In this document: piece by piece, positions 58,409 through 64,000 of the stretch
Layout of the letters: every line of letters starts with the position of its first letter
Position numbering within the stretch: position 1 is the stretch's first letter
The notes under the pieces: model-generated
The model's database searches: none
What the model was told of the DNA's origin: nothing
The model's input: the letters and a program-made list of their open reading frames with translations, nothing else
DNA from: Notospermus geniculatus
Lineage: Eukaryota > Nemertea > Pilidiophora > Heteronemertea > Lineidae
Assembly: GCA_002633025.1 (NCBI GenBank)
Contig: NMRB01000712.1
Span: forward strand, 155,770 to 219,769
Reading direction: 5' to 3'
DNA: 64,000 nucleotides
Translations under genes and position numbers: made by a program

Positions 58409-61400
58409 AGTGATATATCAAACCTGGAGCCAAGGTGTCTATTACAACTGTAATTCACAACAACATTGGCCAACTTACCTCATCCATGTGCCTCCGTGTC
58501 CATGAAGCATCCATCACCCTGCCATCCAGCAGTCATTTGCTCGTTGATTATCGCCGATCAGTGACATGATGCGACAGGCCTCATCAAACGTGTGGTTGTA
58601 GGGTCATTATCATTACTGTCGTGCCTTGGTATTCATCTGCAATAAACAACAAATTAGAACTGGTGAAATACATGTATGAAATAAATCAGGAGATATCCAC
58701 TGTCATATATCAGGGGAAAAACATTTGGGGCGGGATCATGACAAAAAACGTCGTTTTTGTCTTTATTTGCGGATATAGCCGCCCATATAGCCTATGTCAT
58801 AGGCCCCCCTACCTATGGCGAATGACCGAGTGACATTTCACAGAATATTCACGATCTACGTCGAGATTGGGCGCCTTACGCCCACCAATTATTGCTCTAC
58901 ATGCTACTACTGACCTAATGAATACTTAGAAACATCACATTCATGCATTTGATGTGTTTTTTGCATGATTTTTATGATTTTTTAAGTTGAAATGAAAACA
59001 CGTGTTCGTTGTGGTCGTCGCTATATTTACAGACATCAAACTAGTTCCGTCCCTGCCGCGTTGTAGTCGTCGCTCCATGATTTGCACTGGTTCTGTCTCT
59101 GCCGCCTACGCCAACCTCATGAGAGTGGGCATTTTGCGAATCTGGTCTCGAGCCGAACTGTTCAATGGATCCTAGGTTTTTAACATAGTTCCCTCTAGCA
59201 TCAAGATTATAATCGTTAAGATTGGTCCGCATGAGTGCACATGGATAACACCTGTCCGAAATGTGCACTTTTCAATATGTTAACTACTACGGTCCGGGCT
59301 ACGGTCCCACGCCCTTTCTGAAATAATGAATCAACAGTTTCAAGGCAGAAAAAGATTGATGTCCATTTTACATATACAACGTTTATTCCGATCTGAAGCA
59401 TTTTTACAATGACTTTAAATGATGACAGAAAAGATAACTTCCTCTTGTTATTCATCGTCATCTCAACTCGTTATTATTCTGATACAGTAATCAAAGTCAA
59501 GATAATAAAGGGACAAAAAGTGCTGTTTTTACGACATGCGGCAGAAAATCACAAAACCGCAGAGTGTTAGAGAGTTACCACTGGTTACGGTCGAAGTCTA
59601 GATTCATAGCAAGTGGAAGCCATCTTGTCTGTCATGTGACATGGTAGCTATGCAGAGTATACAAACTTGCTGCTTAAATCATCACAGATAATACCACAAC
59701 ATAACAATAGGTGAATCACTGTTTGCCCAGAGAAAAGCATTTTTTTGACGGGGCAGGCAGAATGAAAAGAGCCCAAATGCCTATTCCACGCTGCCTGAAA
59801 TCGACTACCGGTACCGGTACAAACACAAACACCATAGTGGCAGTGCCTCCAAAATGGCATCTTGACAACTTTAGTCTCATAAATGTCCACCAGATGGCTC
59901 AGAAATTGTATTTTTCATCAATTCTGAGGGCAAACAGTGACAGTTATTATAGTCTGTCTCGTATAAAATCCTATTTCTTCTGGCCTCTCTCCAAACTATA
60001 CTAAAGAATCAATCGAAGGAAGGGGCATATCCCAGAAGATTATGCACCATGTGCAAATACAACTAGATTGCAGCGCCACCTTCCAGAGTCACCGAGAATT
60101 AAATCAACAAAATTGTCTGATCCAATGTAATGCCAAAATGAAGACGGCACTCCCACACTCCTACAACATCTTGTACAAAACTTCACATGGGAGTGGAAAC
60201 ATTTACTTAACTTGCCATGGCCTACACCCCATCAAAATCTCATATGTGCAAACGTTAAGATCAGGAGTCTCAAAACCTGAAATTGTACGTTTTCACCAAG
60301 CATCACCTTTGGCAGTACATTGAACCCAGCACGCTCTGTCCTGTGACAAACCAATCAGGAAGCCATTTTCAAAGTTTCACATGCGGCAAACCGATCCTAA
60401 GCATGCTGACCGTAGCATAATTCTGGTAAGCCTTCTGGGCTTCTCGTACCGGTAGGCCTACATACGGTACTGTAGCTGAGGTCCTGTGAACTGGGCACAA
60501 AATACCGGTATTCAACTTGCCACCGGCCATCACATCACCCGGTTCATCTCCAGGATGTAGACTAAGGACACGGCGCTCATTCCCTGACCAGCTTGTCACA
60601 AAACAGCTCACTTACCGTACTAATAGACTTAGACAATTTGAAAATATAAATTTGTACAATTCTCACAATTACGTTCAACATTCTTTTTACAATTCCCTTG
60701 AGTTCAAAATATACACTTTTGGAAAATAAAAGAAATTCTATTTACCCAGTTGGTGACTGCGTAGAATTACTTAACTCCCTGAAGTGTTTTCATGAGAAGA
60801 TCAGAGGTTCCAGGAAATTTCGAAATGTGCAGCACGCCTTCATTTCATTCTCAACCGAAGGCAAAGATTTCCTTGGCCGTACACACTAAAATATTATACA
60901 TAGACCTCAAAAATGTGCCAAATATCCAACGTACCATAACCATTCAGGTTCAGCGCCATCATCGGCCATTTACAATGCCATTGTGAAAGGTGACAGAGAG
61001 AAAGGAAAACTTGGATAAAGATTCCAATAAAATGGCCAAAACATCTCAGAATTCCACCGAATTGAAGAAAAGGATCACAAAATATTGTGTGTGGATGCTT
61101 TTGGTTCGTATCCATCCATCCGGAGGCTAATGATCTTTTGCAGCGTTTGTACCTATCTGCCAAAGCATCTCATCCCCCAATTCCATAAAACTAGATTTTA
61201 GTCAGGATCAACTGGGGCAAGTGTACGCAAATGAGCACAGACATTCACTTTTATCTGAAATAGCATCAAACACCCTCTCATCCCTCATCGTCTGAAGGTT
61301 CCAAAAGATATTGGCCCGAATTTACATTCTTTACAAGGTTTTGATGCGTTTAAGTCCTAATTACCCAAGCTCCTGACCTAAACTACGCAGTGGCCCATCA

Positions 61401-62395
61401 TACGATTTACATTGTGGTCCTTGTGAGTGTTTTAAACGGCGATGACCAAATATAGGACAGAGACATGAACAAATTTTCTTACAACCACAGCTCACGATAG
61501 ATTGCAGTCTACTGGCCAAGATCTAGGAACTGTAAACCTCAAAATTTGTGCAAAAGGTGTTCAAAATTCTATAGGGAGGGGCCTATCATCAAACTTTATA
61601 CGATATTAGTCAAAACATTTTCTCACCAAGTAATATTTGTGATATTTTGGATCGATTTAAACCTCCAAGTTGCAAACACTTCGGGCGGCTAAAATTTCAA
61701 GATTTACAGAACGCAAGAATGATATACAAGCCCTAATGAGGAGTACAAAATTTGTCCATAGTTTTGAAAAGTTTGTGCTTTTGACATTCTGAGTACAATG
61801 ACAGGGTGTTATAGTTTGGCAGTACTGTAAATTACGTATGTACACAGTAGGCCTACTGTAGTGTTAACATGGTGCAGCACACACAGTCCTGTAAATCATT
61901 TACAAATTACTGTAAATAGTTAACAAATTGTTCACACCATACTGTATATTGTTCACACACAGTTCTGTAAATGGTTTAAACAGTACTAAATTGAAATCAC
62001 ACGCTACACTAAATCATTTAAACATTATCGTAAATAATTTACATTGAAATCATTTACATTAAACCATGTAAACATTATTGCAAATGACCGACACTGACTT
62101 TTTCTAAACTGTCACACAAAGATGTTGGAACTGCCAGAAATTTGAAGTGACCAATGGAAACTTTATAATGTACACCCCTATTTTCCATGTTTCGTCGTCG
62201 TGAATGAATCCTTCCGTCTCCAAAAACACCAATCAAATCTTTAGGCATGCGTACAGGAAGTTCAGCCCAAATCAACACAGAGAATGCCATAAGTTGTTCA
62301 CAAATTTGAAATCGTCTGGCTTTCTGGAAATAGCAACCACAACATCAAGTGAATCCGTGGGGCAAGTTTGAACACTCAACGGCCACTCAACTCTA
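58409..62395. other. Unassigned region, no gene seen
   Basis: No frame with plausible exon structure or recognisable protein was found on either strand. It includes a decayed GCGTGCGCTC module (59215-59250) and a degenerate tandem run of CTGTAAAT-TTTACA words (61860-62090). It could be the long 3' UTR of a gene lying to the right on the minus strand, which I cannot confirm. Confidence 0.35.
61860..62090. repeat. Degenerate tandem repeat TGTAAAT-NTTTACA
   Basis: Words such as CTGTAAATCATTTACA, ACTGTAAATAGTTAACA and CTGTAAATGGTTTAAAC recur about every 20-25 bp; each unit is itself roughly palindromic. Confidence 0.6.
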
Positions 62396-62505
62396 AACAT
62401 CCTGAAGAAGTCACGTCCTCTTAGCATTGCTCCCAAGCTCGCACACACCTCATGTCAGTCAGCTTGGGAGCGATGCAATGGGGACCTGATTTCCTCAGGA
62501 TGTTT
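62396..62505. mobile_element. Short inverted-repeat element
   Basis: AACATCCTGAAGAAGTCACG...GCATTGCTCCCAAGCT pairs imperfectly with AGCTTGGGAGCGATGCAATG...CCTCAGGATGTT. Confidence 0.7.
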
Positions 62506-63098
62506 GGAGTAAAATAGTCTCGAGCAGAGCATACCAATAATGGGCGATGAGAAGGTATGAATGAGACAACCGAACCCTGTGAGGACTGTACATTTCTCTC
62601 ACAGAGAAATGTCTTTATTGCTAAACCTTAAACCTGAAGACGAGTCACTCCAGTCTTGGAAGTCAATTTTGCACATTTATCATGCAAACGTTTCACAGAT
62701 GATTGGTATGTTTTCCCAATATAAAGTCAACCAGTCCTCAAAGAGTGTATAAAACAGCTTTTATGTACAAAACAACACCAATATGAAAATCACGAGGCTA
62801 CGTTGCCTTTTGGTCCAAGATTGACGTCTACAAACATTTCTTGGGTTTTGAATGAGGGGCACTGTTGACACTAAGTCACGGTAGACATGGGCTAGTTGTG
62901 TGTATACAACATGAATGGTCGCAGGGAGAATGGGTTACCGGTACTATCGTCAGGGGCAAGAAACAGAGGAGACTGTTTCAATCAGTGTATGAAAGCAGTC
63001 CATCAAAATTGATACATACTAAGACACTGTAAAATTACTTAGAGTGTCTGAGATTTCATAATTTTTTCGTTCAATTTTGTAGCAAAATCTCCGCTATG
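62506..63098. other. Unassigned region
   Basis: Nothing recognisable in this stretch. Confidence 0.35.
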
Positions 63099-63270
63099 TC
63101 TACGTGAGAGTTTTCTTATAAAGTTGTCCCTCAAACGGCAAATCAACCATCACTTCCCCACAGGTTATTCTGTGTCCATAAATACGACTACCCATAGCTT
63201 TCAAATGCTGAGTTGCCCATGGAGAGCCACTCGCACGAGAAGACTCTGACATGGAACAGAGCAGTCAGAA
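63099..63270. repeat. Inverted-repeat element, family B
   Basis: TACGTGAGAGTTTTCTTATA-AAGTTGTCCCTCAAACGGCA at the left and GAGTTGCCCATGGAGAGCCA-CTCGCACGAGAAGA at the right are mirror family B arms. Confidence 0.65.
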
Positions 63271-64000
63271 GCAAATTATGCAGGGATCATTTCACACCGC
63301 TGCCAGTTGCCAAAAAGGGATTATGTAAACCCTCTTTTTCCACACCCACAAAAACCTGCCCACTTTTAAAAGAAAAATCACAATATCACAAATGAAAACT
63401 TTCGTTCATAAACTAAAACTCTTTGAATATCTCCAGGGTACGATGTGATGATACTCCTTCCCCCTCTATGTTTTAACTCAAACGATAGAAATTTACAAAA
63501 TAACAAACATTTTCTCTGAAATCTATATACTCTTTACAACTCTTGAGTTCTAAGCAATTAAAGCTCCAGAAATAGAAAAAAAATAAAATTGGCTATGGCT
63601 TAAAGTTTCGTTCTCGTGACGGCAAGTTTGTGCTCTCCAGATGACTCTCGGGGGAAATTTCATTTTCTTTTCATCTCAAAGTCAAAAGAAAAGATGAATG
63701 TATGTGACATCACTGCTCAGGTCCTCCACAGTAGGGTCCTCTGCTGTAGAGCCCTCCACTGTAGGGTCCTCCACGGTAGGGGCACCACTGTAAGGGTCTC
63801 TGAAATGCCAGTGATATCGTGGACATCTCTGCTCTGTATTATGGTGCACTGTGGGTCATTATCGAATGATGGAAAGTGCAAGGTCTACAAACCGTGGGAC
63901 GACCTTGACATTGACTTGTACAACTAGTTTGGGGGTCAAGGCCAGAACAATCACTAATCATGAGTATATAAACCAAAATATACACAATAATATGTATCCT
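63271..64000. other. Window end, unassigned
   Basis: It contains a 15-bp minisatellite at 63718-63793. Frames on both strands cross it, but neither has a recognisable product. A minus-strand gene running off the right edge is possible but unsupported. Confidence 0.35.
63718..63793. repeat. 15-bp minisatellite
   Basis: About five units of the form GTCCTCCACNGTAGG with one or two changes each. On the minus strand it reads as repeats of PTVED, in an open frame that ends after the array. Confidence 0.75.

Noticed and set aside
63616-63927. Plus-strand 103-codon ORF ending GKCKVYKPWDDLDIDLYN
   Set aside because: The tail looks protein-like, but the frame runs through the minisatellite and I recognise no family or acceptor site.

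Overview
The window looks like nuclear DNA of a marine invertebrate animal. Its genes are split by many short introns with GT-AG borders, its protein families are metazoan, and the introns and intergenic stretches are full of short inverted-repeat (MITE/foldback) elements and tRNA-derived repeats. I cannot name the species. The five genes are deeply conserved, so they do not separate a lophotrochozoan from an ambulacrarian or a cephalochordate. There are three assembly gaps (2506-3502, 16686-17608, 44978-45570) and single N bases near 22133 and 53517.

Layout. 1-9313 is repeat-rich with no gene I can support. 9314-16685 (+) holds 13 exons of an ADAM11/22/23-type disintegrin-metalloprotease whose catalytic Glu is replaced by Met; its first exons are missing and its 3' end falls in a gap. 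21376-25485 (-) is a complete gamma-tubulin gene of nine exons, including a 49-bp first exon. 351 bp away in a head-to-head arrangement is a complete eight-exon RETREG/FAM134 ER-phagy receptor gene (25836-30922, +). 33648-34826 (-) is a complete ribosomal protein L37a gene with a 5'TOP-like leader. 40393-51321 (+) is a GPR155/LYCHOS-type gene of 13 exons. Two of its exons appear twice, on either side of a gap. 51322-64000 has no gene I can support and is dominated by palindromic elements.

Relationships. The genes do not form a functional cluster; this is ordinary animal gene order. The one arrangement with a likely regulatory meaning is the divergent gamma-tubulin/RETREG pair sharing a 350-bp promoter interval with a consensus cAMP-response element. 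Two of the three gaps are flanked by near-identical direct repeats that differ by SNPs and indels, which looks like two haplotypes laid end to end rather than true duplications. I found no obvious new multi-gene system. The most unusual content is the density and variety of inverted-repeat elements: a six-copy GCGTGCGCTC palindrome, a perfect 33-bp hairpin, a nested element in RETREG intron 1, and a dispersed family found seven or more times.
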